A DNA stretch of 64,000 nucleotides from contig SIJG01000020.1 in the NCBI GenBank assembly GCA_023374025.1, forward strand, positions 1,787,020 through 1,851,019, written 5' to 3'. Of the stretch, positions 23,401 to 38,400 are shown piece after piece (positions within the stretch are counted from its first letter, which is position 1; each line of letters starts with the position of its first letter). Position numbers and translations under genes: made by a program. This stretch comes from Heterodera schachtii. Lineage: Eukaryota; Nematoda; Chromadorea; Rhabditida; Heteroderidae. The notes beneath the pieces are model-generated. The model searched no databases and was not told where the DNA came from. It worked only from the letters and a program-made list of their open reading frames with translations.

Positions 23401-26400
23401 CAATTCAGCCAAATTTTGCAATACAAAAAATAAACTAATTTCAAAAATAGTAATTGATAATTGTGTACAATACCTTTCTGAAGCAACAAGTCGTTGCTCA
23501 AATGCTGCTGCTGTTGCGATGCAATTCCGATCAAAAGTGATCTAAAATGATGATGCTAAAAAATTAGACGAAAAAACCCCAATTTTAAATGTTGATTTTT
23601 AGTTAAAAAATTTTTCTTTAAAATTTAAATAAAATTTGGCGCCAAAAAGCTGTGTGCTCTTCGAAAAATTTTTCCATTCATTAATTCATGCATTTTTATT
23701 GGTGTAATCATCCAATTTTTCGGTGTTCAATTATAAATTTGAGATGGATTTTTGTCCAAAAAATTCCGCAGAAATGTTGCAATTTTTGGCACACAAAGAA
23801 ATTATTAAAAAATAATAAAGAAATGGCGGAACCATTTGAAAAAGATTTGCAAAAAAACCTACTTTTTTTTATTAGAAAAAAAACTCCGAAATGGAGGCAC
23901 AGGCGTCATGAAAATTGGCAAATTATTAATTTGATTTACATAAAAAATTACTCCAAAGTGTGCCGCCCATCCCATTGGCAAAACATTTCATAGAAATTAG
24001 TAAAATGCCATCCCCCGCTCTCGCCACGAACAAATTTCGGTCGGTCCCACCTGTTGTTGCCGCCGGCATTTGCGGAAGGCATTGCCATGCCGCCACCAGC
24101 ACCACCGAACTCCTCCAATTTGCCACCATCGTCCTGCAGCTGTTGCTGTTGCAGCTTCGGCATTTTGCACACCGGCGACTGCGGCGGTGGCATCAGTCCG
24201 GCCACTGTCTCCGGCCGTGCCGTACTCGCAATGATCAGCCCGTTCTGCTGGTGATTGTGATGATGACGCCGACGGCTGTTGCCCCCGGCCGCGCCACCAC
24301 CGCCCATGGCAATGCCAATTGCTGTGGCGGCGGATGCCGGCCGCTTCGTCGCGGCGCCGGCACAATTCGCCGACGCAGCGGATGCCGTCGTCGTTGTTGC
24401 GGCGGTGACCATTTGGGGGGACGACGACAGCAAAAATAACGAATTTGGCGACGGTTCACCACCGGCTCCTGCCGCTACAAATTGGTGTTGGAGATGGTCG
24501 CCGATTTGTTGGTGCTGTGGGTGGTGGTGGTACTGCTGCTGTTGCAGCGACGTCTTCAGGACAAAGCCATTAGCTGAGGATGAAGCGGTGGCGGCGATGT
24601 CCGACAATGATGAAGATGAAGCAGTTGTTGTAACTGTTGGAGGATGTGTGTGACGCCAGATTTGTTATAGGTACGCTGAAAATGGGGAAACAAATTAATG
24701 CCAGTAAATCCACGAGCAAAGCCGGCGCAAACGGGGATAAAAGCCATTTAATTTAAAAATAAAAATAAATTGGGGGGGGGGGATTCGAAGATTACAAATT
24801 TGTTCCTAATTTGTACGTCAGTCGCTTAGAAGTGACAAATTGTGGGCATTTCTGGGCCAAATCCAAAAAAATCAACGGATTTTGTGGGTTAATTGAAAGA
24901 AATTTTCTAAAATTTTACACCCCATTCGGACTTAAAATCCAAATGGAGATTTGATAGGCTTTTGAAAAATATTTTTTCCAGCTAACACCATCCCCAGCAA
25001 CGAATAGCGGGCGGGCGGGCTAGAAATGTAAAGCAAAGTCAAAAATTAAAAAAACGGCATCGGTGTGGGGTAGATGGGGTGGGTGCCGGGTGCAAAAGTT
25101 CGGTCTGTCTGGGGTTCGTTCGGTCGCCCTTTGGCATCATCCGCTTTTTTTTTTGTTTGTTTGTTATTGACCAGACAGACAGAGAATTTCCATAAACAAG
25201 ACGACGGCATTTTAAAATGAGTGTATGCTAATGGGTGTTGTTAATCCGGTGTGTTCGAGTCGGGCGGGGATTAACGCCGCCAACACCACACAGATTAAGA
25301 GGGGGAGAGAGGAAACCTGGAAGAAAATCCAACTTCAAAGTTTCCAGACACGAGTCGAGAATCACATCACTCTTGTTAGCCGTCTGGACGGCACTGTGTG
25401 TGTGTGCCGTGGTAGGGAAATGGAATTATGCCGCCCCGACACTCATCAACAAACAGATAAATGCCTCTGTTTTGTGAAAATGTAATAATAAACTTTGTTA
25501 AATCTCCCTCCCCCCCCCTCCCTCCTCTCGCCATTTATCTGCTGCTTGCTCATTATCGCAATCATTTTTGTATTGTGTGTTGTCTGTGTGCATTAAGCGC
25601 GTTTTGTTCCCGCCCAGTCATCATTAGCAAGGGCCACCGAGAAATCAGTGTACCACAGACCACACACATTAGTAATGTAGATGTACCACAAGTAGACAGG
25701 GGAGAAGAGAAGATGAGAGAGAGAGGAGGATAGAGAGAGCTGAGAGAGAGAGAGAGATGAGAGAGAGAAAGAGAAAGAGAGGGGAGAGAGAGGAGAGAGA
25801 GAGAAGAGATAGAATAGAAAGTTTGTGGTGTGTGTGTGTAACTTTAATCATCATTTTCTCAATCGGGGGCGCGGACGGACAAAAAAAATCATCGCCTAGG
25901 GGGGTGGGCGGGGCGGGAGGACACACGACACACATATAAATACATATGTGTAAATGTTACAGAAGAAAGACGAGACGAACGCGACACAGATCAGACAGAG
26001 AAAAGGGGGGGGGGGGGAACACGACGAGGAGCACATTAGAGCATTTGAATGATGATGATGGACAAATGTTCGGGCGGCGGCGGTTCGGTGCTTTGTTTAT
26101 TTTCTCTCTGTTTTCGCTCTCTCGAAATCGGGGGACAGCCCCGTAGGGGGGCGGGGGTGAGAGAGTGGTCGATGATCGTCTGGAAGTAAGCCAAAGTGAG
26201 TGATGAGAGAGCAAAGAGAGAGAAATAAATGATGGTGGGGAGGGGAGGGGAGGGGGACGAGAAAGGGTGGGACAAATTAAGCGCTGCCGTTGGGTGTGTG
26301 AAATGTGTGTAAGCTGAGCCGGCCGGCCGTCCGCCGACGACACCGTCGACAACGACAGCCGCGGCTTTGCTGCTGCTGCTGCCGAGCCGGGGTTGTTGAG

Positions 26401-29400
26401 GGCAGTGGTAGCAACAGCAGAACGAGCATTAGCGAGACTGTGTATTTGGGGGATGCGGGAAAATTGATTCAGAGAAAAGAGGGGAAGGGAATAGAAATGG
26501 GATTTGCGGGCGGATGGGTGGTGGGGATGAAAAAGGGAGGGGGGGGGGGGGGGGCACACGGAGCACACACCACCACTCTCCGTCGATTGAATGTGAAAGA
26601 GTGGGGGGGGGGGGACGGGGGGTGGGCTCGTCTGAAATGGCAAGTGCAAATGGGGCGGGGGGGGGGGGTCGAGAGGAAAGAGGAAGCAAGAAAAAAAAAG
26701 TGGGGGGAGAGAAAGGAGTATGTGGGGCAAAAACTCGCAATTTTCCATGGCTAATACACGTAAAGTGCAACGGTTGAAGAAAGGGGGGAGGGGAGAAAAG
26801 TGGGAAAGGAGGGGGAGAGGGGGGTGACACATGTACAGCACGGCAACGGGGCGTCTAGGCAATTCTCGGCTAGCTGCCAATGCTTGAAGTGGACGTACGG
26901 ATTGTGTGTGAGGAAAAGCATGGAAACAGAAGAGAGGGGGGGGGGGGGGGAACTAAAATAGGCAAGAAGAGAGTGTGGAAAAGTTGGCACGGCACACACA
27001 CACACATACAAATAAGGCTCGTACATATTTATATGGTGAGGAAGCCCCGTCGGGACACAGAAAGGGGGGGGGGGAGATAAGTGGACAAAACAAAAATGGC
27101 ACAAGCGTTGGAGAGAGATTATGCGAGAGAAAGAAAGCGAAAAAGTGCCAACGGGGCGGAGGGGAGGGGAGGGCGAATCGGTGGCACGGAAAAACCAATG
27201 TTTGTGCGCCAAAGGCTGGGGAGACCAACAGTCCCCCCCCATCCCTCCCGTTGTAGCCAAACAAAGTGGGGAGCAAACGGAATGGCACTAAAAAAGGTGG
27301 AGGGAGGGGGGGGGGGGGGGAAAGGAAAGGTTGAAATGTCGGTGTCGTGCAGTACTGTATATATTGCACCACCACAACAACGGGGGCTACAACTACAAAC
27401 GGCGGTGTATTGGATGGAAGAATGGAATTGAAAAGGAAAGTTGCCAAGTTTGGGTTGTACATATGTGCCAATGCCGAACGGCGGCAGGGCATTGATGCGA
27501 AATGGGGAGAGAAGAGTGGGAAAGGGGGCTCCATTTTTCATGCTTCCTCATCCCAACATCGCTCCTCATTTGTCAAAAATGTAAAAACAAAAAGGAATGT
27601 ATGCGGAAATGGGGAAAAGGAAAAATGGGGGCAAAGAAATGGCGGCGCCAAAAAAAGAAATTAACTATAAAAAACAATTAGTGGTAGAATACAAAAAAAG
27701 GAAATGGCCAATACAAAACATCGAAAAAGACAAAAATAACCGTACGAAAAGCGGCCCATGAAAAAATATAAACCCATAAAAACGGACAAAAAACCAAAAA
27801 CTGAACCCGGGCAAAAATCGATGGATGCCATTGGGGGAGACACACAACAAAAAGCTTTTACCAAAAATAGGCTAGCAGTGGGGCCAAGACCCAACCAGCC
27901 AGCAAGCAGCAACAGAAGCAAAAAAATTGGGTCAATTTACCTACTTGGAATTTGAAAAAGAGGGGGAGGAGGAAAAGGAGGCCCATTTATGGAGGGGGGG
28001 GGGGGGAAGAAAATTCGCCTGCCATTCGTTTTGGATGCACAGCAACAGCAGAAACAGAAGAGGGAATGAAAAATAAACAAACAAACAAAGGCATCATCAT
28101 CATCACCAACAGCAGCAGCAGCAGCATAATCACCAAATACACTTAGCAAATGGGCCAAAAAAGGGGGAAAAGTAAGTGGGTGAAAAAGGAGACTCCAACA
28201 AATGGGAAAAGGGGTTTTATTAAATTAATTTTAAATATTTTTAATAAAATAAATTTTAAAACAAATGAAAGGTGTGAAGGCAAAACTAAAATTTTTTGAA
28301 AGTCCACTCTCAAACAAATTCTGTCACTTAATTTTTTGGGCGGCAAATTGGTGGCGAGCAAAGTAAAATGGTGGGGACATTTTTTTGCGGCTAAAAATCA
28401 TATGATTCCCGCCAGAAACGCGGAAATTGGAGTGCCAAATTTGTTTTGGCATTTGAGATAAAACATAGTGTAATGGCGGCAGCGGATTTGCAATTAATTT
28501 GTTTTAATAATGGGGTGGAGGCGAATGGCGACAGACGAATTGTCCGATTAGTAATGCGCGCGACCTTTTGTCGGGTGAATGTTTTAGTTCCCGGTTATTT
28601 TATGGCTTCCAATTTAAGCCAAGGAATATGTTAAAAAAAAGAAATCCGGCGTTACCGTAAGACACCCATTGGAAAACTTTAAATTGCAAAATTTGCGGGA
28701 AAAAAAATTTAAGGAAAAATACACGTTTTTTTTTTTTAATTTAAAGCAATTTTCTTAATTAAATAGCATTAAAATTTCCAATAATTTTTCCCGGCGGCGC
28801 CTAAGGGCACCTGCCGGACCCTCAATTTTACGATATTTTTGAGAAAATTGACCCTAAACTGGAAAAATGAATAAATTTGTGCTTTTTCGCCCCGGGGCTG
28901 AAAATTTTAAAGTAACAATGGAGGAAAACATTCATTTTTGGCCCGAAGAGCAGATTTCCCACTCCCCACCGAAAATTTGTTTTTCTAGTTACGGGCCTTC
29001 CTGTGCCAACACACACATTTTTCACATTGTTTAATAATGGACATAAAACATAAAATAATAAAAGCGGCAATTTTCAGTGCCGGAGGGGCACAAAAAATGC
29101 ACACATTTTTTGCACAAATTGCACATAATGTGGATGTGTGTATTTAAAAATAACAGCCCTCCAGGCCAACTGATTTGATGATTGATTCCCTTGCTGATGC
29201 TGTTTTGGACTCTGTGCGGCGGAATGACCCGACGACAACGACAATGACGGCAAACGACCACCCCGAAGGAAATGATAGGGCCAAAAAGAGCAAAAGGGGA
29301 GCGACCGCCCCGGGGGGCCACCGATGGATGGATGGATGACGTAATTGCATCAATTTCATCATTCATTCATTACACGCCGCAGTGTCAATAGAATAATGTC

Positions 29401-32400
29401 ATTGGAGCGCCAAATGGGGGGGAGAGGCGGGGGCAAAAGGGGGAAAATTAGCACAAAAAAACAAAACATAGATAATGCTAATTTAGAATGTAAATACTAA
29501 TTTAGAATGTAAATTTGCCTAAATGTGTGTGTGTGTTTGTGGGGATGTGTGTACATGTACACACATTTAGCATTTCGCTGCAGGGGCCGGGGCAGGAGGG
29601 GGGGGGGGGGGGGGTGAGGCGGCGAATGGAAAAACAAACATTGGCAAAGTGCGGGGGGTGGGGGGGGGGGGCACACGACACAACGGACGGACGGCACACG
29701 ACACAAGCAAGGAAATGTGTACGGTGTGGAGAGAGAGATAGAGAAAAAGAGAGAAAAAGAGGAGTAAGACACACAGAAAAAAAAAATCGATAGTACCCCG
29801 CCCCGGGGGGGGGGGGGGATGAATGTGTTTGTTTAGTTGAATAATCACCACCTCGCCCCCCCCCACCCTCATCATCATCATCATCCTATAATAATGCGGG
29901 TGGTTGGGGGGGGGGGGGAGGGGAAGGGACAAACACACACAAAAATGAACAAAACGGCGACCGACGGGGGGAAATTTCGAGGGTGGGGAAAAGTGCAAAC
30001 AAAACGCGGTGCTATGTAAATATAGTACCATATATATATATAGGTAAATAAATGTAAAAATGTGGTAAAAGTGGGACGCACGCGCAGAATGAGAGTGAAG
30101 GGAATGGTGATGAGGTGACCAAAAGTTTTTCTAAATTTTGCAAATTGCAATTTTCCGTCCATTTTTTTTTTTGCGTTGCACACAGTCAATAAAATAGGAA
30201 ATTAACCGATCAAAAATTTTCAATTTTGACGGAAAAAAGTGCAAAACAAGTTATTAAGAAATATGTACATAATACGCGTCAAAAAGATAATGGGAAAATA
30301 TTATTATGGAGAGAATTCTTTGGCCTAACTCCGGCAATAAAAAGTTTTGAGAGAGAGTTAAAAGTAGAGTTGATCGGGACCGGGACCTGAACACGGACAA
30401 CTGAGTACCGAAGTCCCGGTTTCGACCGGGACCGGGACTAGTCCCGGTTTTCCCAGCCAAAAATTCCCGGTTTTTCAACCCGAAAAGGTCCCGGGTTTGC
30501 ACAAAATTCCCGGTCCCGCTCAACTCTAGTTAAAAGTGAAGAAATTGAAAATTTTGTGAGGCCGTTAAAAAAAAAGAGGAATAAAAGTAGGAAAATTTTT
30601 TTTTTCATAAAAAAGCTAAAATTCAAAATTTTTTTTCGGGGACGAAAGACCAACAACAGTCCAACTTAATTGATACTGCATTTCATGAAAAACAAAAAGC
30701 ATTTATCGGTATTCCAAATTTAAATATGTAAATGGGGGGGGGGCGTAAAAGGAAGGCTTCTTCGTCCATCCAGGGATGGCTCCGCAAGGCAAAAAAAAAT
30801 TGCCGGAAAGCGGAATTTCGGCACAGAAAAAGTGCCGCCGGAAAGCGGATTTCACACCCAGCCAATGCCATGCCATTTACCAAGCCCATGTCCCTTCCCA
30901 CACCTTGGTCCGTTGCTGCTGTTGGTGCTGCTGCTTCTCCTCCTTGTGCCGTTGTTGTTTTTGTTGCTGCTGCTGCATTTTGTGCCGTCGCCGCTCCTCC
31001 CGCCGGCGCTCCCTTTCCGCCAACTTTGCCTCCCGGCGCTGCTCCTTGCGCTGCCGTCTGCGCTCCGCCATTTCCTCTGTTTCCGCGCCGGTGCCGGCGG
31101 CGTTTTGTGCCGTCGTCGCCGCCGCCGCCAATTTGCGCTGCTGGCGCCGCTCCTCCCGCTCCCTTTTCCGCTGCTCTTTTTGCTGCTGGCGCGCCCGCTT
31201 CTTGGCCTCCTTCTTGTCCCGCTTCAGCTCCGCCTTGAAGAAGCAAGCGATTTAAATTTTACAAAACTATTTAATTTAAAAATTAATTGGAGTTGGAAGA
31301 GGGGGAAAGGAATAAGGGCGCACTAGGTCCCCCCCCCACCCCCCCCCCCCCGAAAATTTTTTTAAAGTTTTCAAAGGTGGAATTTAAAAAAATCATATAA
31401 GGTTTTTTATAAGAATTAAAAATCTTTTAGCGATTTTTTCAGAATTTTATGATGAATTACCAAAGTTTTTTTGAGAAAAAAATTTCAAAAAATGGCTAAA
31501 AAAGTTTTCGAAAATTTTTTTTCTTGCATTTTTCTTTAAAAAAATTTTAAAAAATTTGAATTTTTACGGAGTTTTCTTTAAAAATAATATTCTTTACTAC
31601 TAATGCTATATGTAAATGAAGAAAAAGCACGCAATTTCTCACTTCTTCATGAGCTGTGAATGAAGTGAAACCCAAAAATGGATAATGTTATTTCGGACGA
31701 TAATTTTATTTGGGACCTTCGCACCACTTAAATGCCGTCGAATGCGCAAAATGCCGTGGGAATGAAAGAATGTTAGTTATTTTTGTACATGTTTTTCATT
31801 CCAATTTTTGAATGTACGTTACGGTACAGTAATGCTAATGGCAATATGTAATAATAATTTCCTTCCAATTTTACGCTAATTGTAAACACAAAAATATGAA
31901 ATTGGGGGACGGGGGGAGCGACGGCCAACTAATGCTTTTTTCTGGCCCAATTGCCAAAAAAATAAAATAATGGATGATAAATTGTTCTGCATTTTCAAAA
32001 ACAAAAATGGCACCATGGCATTCATTACGAAAAGAAAAAAAAAGTGGCATTTTATCATAGAAATTACAACGCTTTTGGGAGGCCCAAAATCGCAATTTTT
32101 TGATGGAAAAATGGAAAATTACGGAATTAATTCTTCTCCCCCCCCCCCCTCCGATCATAAATTGTAAATAAGAAAAAAACATGAATTTTGAAGTGTTCAC
32201 TGTTCACCGAGATAAGGAGGAGGGCGCTTTTTCTTGGTGTTCCCAATTGACATATTTTTGAATTTTGCATTTTGCGAGATAAAATTGCAAAATTAAAATG
32301 GGACAAAAATTGTTTTGCACAAATGAAGAATTTATAAAATGGAAAAAATAAAAAATAAAACGGTTTTTTTCGATAAATTAAAAGCAAATTCAATTTTCAA

Positions 32401-35400
32401 AATGATACATCGGGTGTTGTTGAAAATTTTAAACGAGATTTAAAAAAAAAAAATTTTTTTTTTTACAAAATTTCCTTTTTGAAATTTTTTTTTAAATTAG
32501 TAATATTAGTACATATAATATTTTTGAAAAAAACCGTAAAAATAATTTTTCTTATTTTTTTCTAGTTCCTAGTTTTTTTTAAGAAAAATTCTCCTCCCAG
32601 CGGGAAACAAACAGTAAGCCGAAAATCCCCGTTTTTTTTTTCTGCAACCCATCGAGTGTTTCAAATGGATTTTTTCGGGGATTTACTTCCTTTAGCTTGA
32701 TGGGTTTTTGAATTTATGCCAAATTGGCAAACCATACAACAAAATTATTGTAAATTTGGCTTTGCCAACAAAAAAGAAATGCCGAATTTTGATGAAAAAA
32801 TGCCACCAATTTTTTTTTTTTTGCCAAGGCACGGCTTTTAAAAAACGCACCAGGCTTCTCCTGCCCTTTTTCTTCACTCGGCCCAACCGCACATTTTCCT
32901 CATGCAACCGTTGCTTTTCCATCGCTTCCTCCGCCACTTTGATGTTCTCCTCGCACTCTTTGAGCATCTGCAAACAGAACGGGGGGGGGGGGGGATTAAT
33001 TAGCAAATTATTAAAAAAAGCAATTTTTCACAAAAAATTACGGCACTTTCAATTTGAATCGGTTCGCTCGATCAAACTTCCGATTTTAAATGTGTGGTTT
33101 AGTGGCAAAAGGTAAAAGCAAATGTTTTTTTAAGTGAAAAAAACTCGAAAAAATTTGCAATTAAAAAGCGCCGGTTTTCTTAAATTTTTCGCAAATTTTG
33201 ACAATTTTTATTAGGAATTGAGCAATAGAAAAAAAGCTTTGCAAAATTGTTATTTGAAAATTTTTTAAAAAAGATTAGTCAAGATGCTAAAAACATGGCC
33301 AAAAAAATTCGGTTTTCTTAAATCTTTTTTGTTTTTTTAAATTAATTCATTTTTTTTTGTTACTTTTATAAAGCGGCCCTACATTTAATTATTTCAAAAG
33401 ATTAGCTAAGGTACCAAAAACATGGTCAAAATTTTTTTAAGAAATTAAAGGCCATTTTCCGGCGACTTGAAGTCAACCTCAAAAAACTATGCCTGATTTG
33501 TAAGAAAATTAGAAAATCTTTGGATATAAACCGTAATTAATTACGCGTAAAAAAAGAAAAAAAGAAGGAAACACCATTTTAAATAGACAACAATTTTGTG
33601 GAAATTTCAAAAAAAATTTCCATCCTAAAAAATGATGACGACCTCCAACTTCCAAATTTCCCCCCCCCCCCCCCAAATTATTGCGTCGTTTTGTTATTAT
33701 TCCCACCCCACGGGGGGGGGGGGGGGGAGGGGGTCCAAAACAGTCACAAAAACGCGTCATCATGAGTTATTTATTTATTATTTGGTCCATTACACCCCCC
33801 GGGGGGGGGAATGGTCGCGTCCGCCTCGCGACAGTCAATTTTTAAAGCGACGACGACAGCGTCCCATCGCCCGCCGAAAAAAATGAATGTGACTGAATGT
33901 GATGATGATGACCAAAGTTCGTCCTCCGCCCCCCCCCCCATCAACAGCAAGCAGTCCGTCCCCGTCCGTCGGTCCGTCACTCACAGTCAAAGCAATAAAA
34001 AATAATTTGTACAATTTTTTTAAACGCCCCCCCCCCCTTTTTTTCGCCCCCATTATGGCGTTCCGTCCCATTTCAAATCGCCCCGTTTCATTTCAACCCC
34101 CATTTCCCGCTGCCCCATACATTGTAGTCGTCCATCGACCGAAACAGCAGCAACGAGAACTCGTCGATGACAATTTCGCTGAAAATGTCCTCCTCCACCT
34201 CCTCCTCCTCGTCGGCTGTCGTCAATTTTGTCCCTTTTCCTCCTCCTCCGTCGTCCCCATTTTCTTCCTCCAATTCCTCGTCTTCCTCCTCCTCCTCCTC
34301 TTCGCCCTCCAATCGATGTTCCGCTGCGATTGGCGTCGTCGCCACCGTGCTCCTCACCACCACCCGTTTCTGTCCTGCTCCGCCTCGCTGTTGCCCTTGC
34401 CGTTTTCTTCGGCGTCGTAACACCAAACCGGGGTACCGTTTGGCGAGAAATTGTTGGGAACGGGGGCACAAAAAACTGAAAAAGTGTCATCAATTTTTTT
34501 TTAGTCGTTCAACAAATGATAGCGAGGGGGGCGGGTAAGGAGTGTTCAATAATTAGCGGGGGTAATTAGTGTAATTAATTAATTGCCCCCCCCCCATTTG
34601 TCCGTCCATGTGCCAATCATCTCATAAATGTGCGTGCGCTCTCCCGCCGTTTTATTTTCTTATTTATTTCCCATTATTTGTTGAACGCGTGATTTAAAGC
34701 AATTTGTTTTTTGTTCACTCCAAAATCAATTAAAAACAATTTTTTGCAAATTTTTTAAACAAAATTTGATTTTTGGCCAATTTTTTGAAAACTATGATTA
34801 ATTGATTGGTAATTAATTAATGTGAGAGAAAATGAAATAAAATTGGTGGAAAAATTGTCAAAAACGGAAAAATTAACAGGTGAAAGAACAGCTCAACAAC
34901 AGAAGAGAAGAAAAAATGAAAAACATTTTGTACCAAAGGCCAAATTTTGTGTTTAATTTTTGTGGTGCAATTAAAGTGAATGAATAATAAATGAATTATT
35001 ATTTATAGAAAAAATGAAAGAAAATGATGAAAAATGAAAATCATTTTGCCATTTTATTGAATGGTGTAAAAATTGTAAAAATAGAAAAAAAAATTTTTTT
35101 TTAAATGGATAACATTGCTTTTCAATTGGTAAATGAAAATGCTAAATGGGAAGAAAAATGAACAGAAAAAAAACGAATGCAAAAAATCTATGAATTTATA
35201 AAAATCGTTACAAAAAATAGCGAAAAAAGATTTAATGGCAAATAAATAGAATTTTAAATTTTTAATTTATTAGTACTTAAGTATATTTTTTCAGTCAAAA
35301 AAAAAATTTTTTTTTTTTTGTATAAATTAATGTTTAAAAAATGTAAAAATAATTGAATTAAATTATTATTTATTATTATTATTATTCAAAAAACATTTTT

Positions 35401-38400
35401 AGGCATATCGCGCATCGTTAAACCGTTTTTTCACTCATTTCTATAATAAAATTTACATTTAAAATATATAAATTTATTATTTTTCGCCCCCCTCCCCCAC
35501 CTGTGCTTTCCGATGGGCACAAATTGGCGCAGCAATTGCTCATTGCTGTAGCTTGCGGCTGTTGTCGGCATTTGTGCCACAGCCAGCAGCGGATATGGCG
35601 ACGGATTAGCGCCACCGACGGTCGCTGGCGACGGCATTTTGCCATTCATTGCTGCGGCGCGTGGGCCAAAGCCGCCTAAACATGGCACAAGGAATTAATT
35701 GCACTACCCGGAAATGCCGGTCCCGGTCAAACAACAATTTTTGCGGGCACCAAAGTACAGCCGGTGTTAAGCTGTGCTCGAGAGTCGGCATTTTCAAAGC
35801 CTCTCGAGACCGGGAATTGACTCCGAGAGTCGAGATCGAAACCCAAAGAAAAAAAAACCGAGAAATTTCTCGATTCGAGACTGAGAATCTCGAGCAGCCC
35901 TACGACCAATAGAAAAGCGAATTTTTTTGGCGCAGAGTATCCCAATTTGTGTAAGTTTTCTTCCATTTTTTATAAGGTGTGTAAATTAAAAAAAAATTTT
36001 TGATGAAAAAGCCTCAAAATGATGCAAAATCAGTCAAAAAACTCAAAAATACCATTAAAAAAAGTCAAAATAATTTATTATTCTGGCAAAACCCATTCAA
36101 TTAACAAACCTAATTTTCGGTCAAAAGCATAGAATCCCTGTGATATTTTTCCCCCTGTTCCATGGTATTTTATTTTTCCGGTCCATGCGTATTTTTTTTA
36201 AATTTTTGGTGCCCCTATACCCCTCGGAAGTCCAATCAATATTTTTTTCCGGGTCCTATAACCCATGACCATGGAAATTTATCATTTTTTTTCTTTTCAG
36301 ACATTTAAGGCCCGCTTGGTAACTCTCGGCTGGTTTCCCGGTCCTATAGCCCTCGACCCATGGAAATTTAATTTTCCGGTCCATGCGTATTTTTTTTTTA
36401 ATTTTCGTTCCCCATGCCCCCTCGGAAGTCCAATCAATGACATTTTCCGATCCATGCATATTTTTTAAAAAAATTTTCTGCCCCCCATACCCCTCGGGAA
36501 TCCCCCGTATGATATTATTTTCCGGTCCATACCCCCCGGCCCATGCCCTACCGTCAGCACAGCTGTCGTCGTGTTCGCCGCCGCCGTTTTCGTCCCGTTT
36601 TGTTGGTGGTGGTGGCCGACGATCAGCTGACGAAAAGGGCGCCGCCGCCGCCGTCGCTTTTTGTCGGTGATTTTTTCGGGCCGCTGTTTTTGATGTTTTT
36701 GATGTTTTTGCTGTTGACACCGCCACTGATGAAGACGAACAGCGTGACAATGACGACGAACTGGAGGACAATTTCTTTCTAAAATTAAATTTAAAAAATT
36801 TTGTTTACCGCCCAAAATTAGCGCCCACACACACACACACACATTTTTGCATGTGACTTAAAATTTCAGACAAAAACAAGACAAATACCTTTTTTAAAAG
36901 ACATGAAAATGGAAACGCTGTTTTTAAAAATTTATATTTAAAATGCCAAAAATTAAAATGCCAAAAAAAAATTGTAAATCGGTGCCATCGATTGAGGGAC
37001 AGAGCGTAATTAATGGTTCCTTTCAATGGTTCCAAAAAAGATAAAAAAGAAGGTTTGAACAGACATGTGATGCATTTGGTGGGGTATTTTGGGGCACTGA
37101 TCATGAATATATAACTTTCATTTTGGCCAATCCCGAGTGCCGGACCCGAATTGGACCAAATCAAATTCAAAAATTTTCAAAGGGCACACGGGAAAAAAAA
37201 TTGAAATTGATCGACCACAGATTTTTAATTCATTTTCGCCCCATCACAGTGTACCTATGTTGTTCCTGCTGCTGATAACATTCTCAAAGCAAACCATGTG
37301 TCCCCAGCGGCACAAATGTACTATAGTTTGTATCCCCAATTAGTGGACAAACATTTTCAATTTTTTGTCGTTTCAATTTCCAAAAAAGCGATACAAATAC
37401 TATAATGATTAGGGCTTCCATTTTTAGGCATAAAAAATCGTGAAATAGGCACCTAAAAAGGCATAAAAAAATCGCAAAATAGGCATTAAATAGGCACAAA
37501 AATCACCGAATAGGCACGAAAATAGGCAAAAATTTTTTTTTTATTAACGCTTTTTAGGTTGCAAATCACGTAAAAACTTAATCAAAAAAGTTATTTTGCC
37601 CATATTTCAATTGTTTTAAATTTGTTTTCGATAAAATAATTTTTTAAACCAAAAATACTGAATTTTGAGGATAAATTTTTGTGAAAATTTTTTTCAATTC
37701 TTAGGGGTGTATTTTCTGAAATTTTTTCGGGCGATTCTTAGGTGTGTAATTTTCATTTTTGTTAAGAATTTTTCCAAAAATCCTGAAAAAGGCGCCAAAA
37801 ATGGCCAAATAGGCACAAAAATAGGCATTTAGGCATTAAGCACAAAAAGTCCAAAATAGGCAAAAATAGGCATTATAAAAGTCATCGTAGACACCCCAAA
37901 TCAAGCGGAAAATGCTTTTTTCGTGCTTATCTATGCATATTAAGTGCGCAAAAATTTTAGGCATTTGCCTAAAAATGGAAGCCCTAATAATGATGCCTCC
38001 CAAAGTCACCGGAAAAAAAACTTTGGTACACCAATCCATGCGCAGGATTTAAAATTTAATTGTAATCAGATTTAAAATGGGAAGGAATGTTTTTTTTGCC
38101 TTTATTTTTATGGCACACGACGGGTTTTCACTGGGCAGCCCTAACACGGTAAATTTAAAAAAATACAGGGGCCCGTACCGTCCGACAATTTTTTCAAAAA
38201 AAATGTATTAAAATTTTTTACATAAAAAAAATTTCAAAATTTAAGCAAGTCAACTTTTTCAATTTTTTTTTTCGAATTTTCTCATAAACCCTAACAATAA
38301 TAAGCGCCTCTGACAGCCCGGCAAATGCCAAGATTTTTTTTGGCACTTTTTAATCACAATGACAATACACCAACACTACACCAACATTACGCACCCATCG

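Noticed and set aside
24041..24051. Continuation of the exon into WDRPKFVRGESGGWHF
   Set aside because: A strong donor (AACAG, then GTGGGA) precedes it, and the next exon joins in phase from that donor.
30904..31233. BAZ2-type chromatin protein suggested by the Lys/Arg/Glu coiled coil
   Set aside because: No DDT, MBD/TAM, PHD or bromodomain motif follows, and the neighbouring blocks match AUTS2/FBRS instead. Charged coiled coils are not diagnostic.
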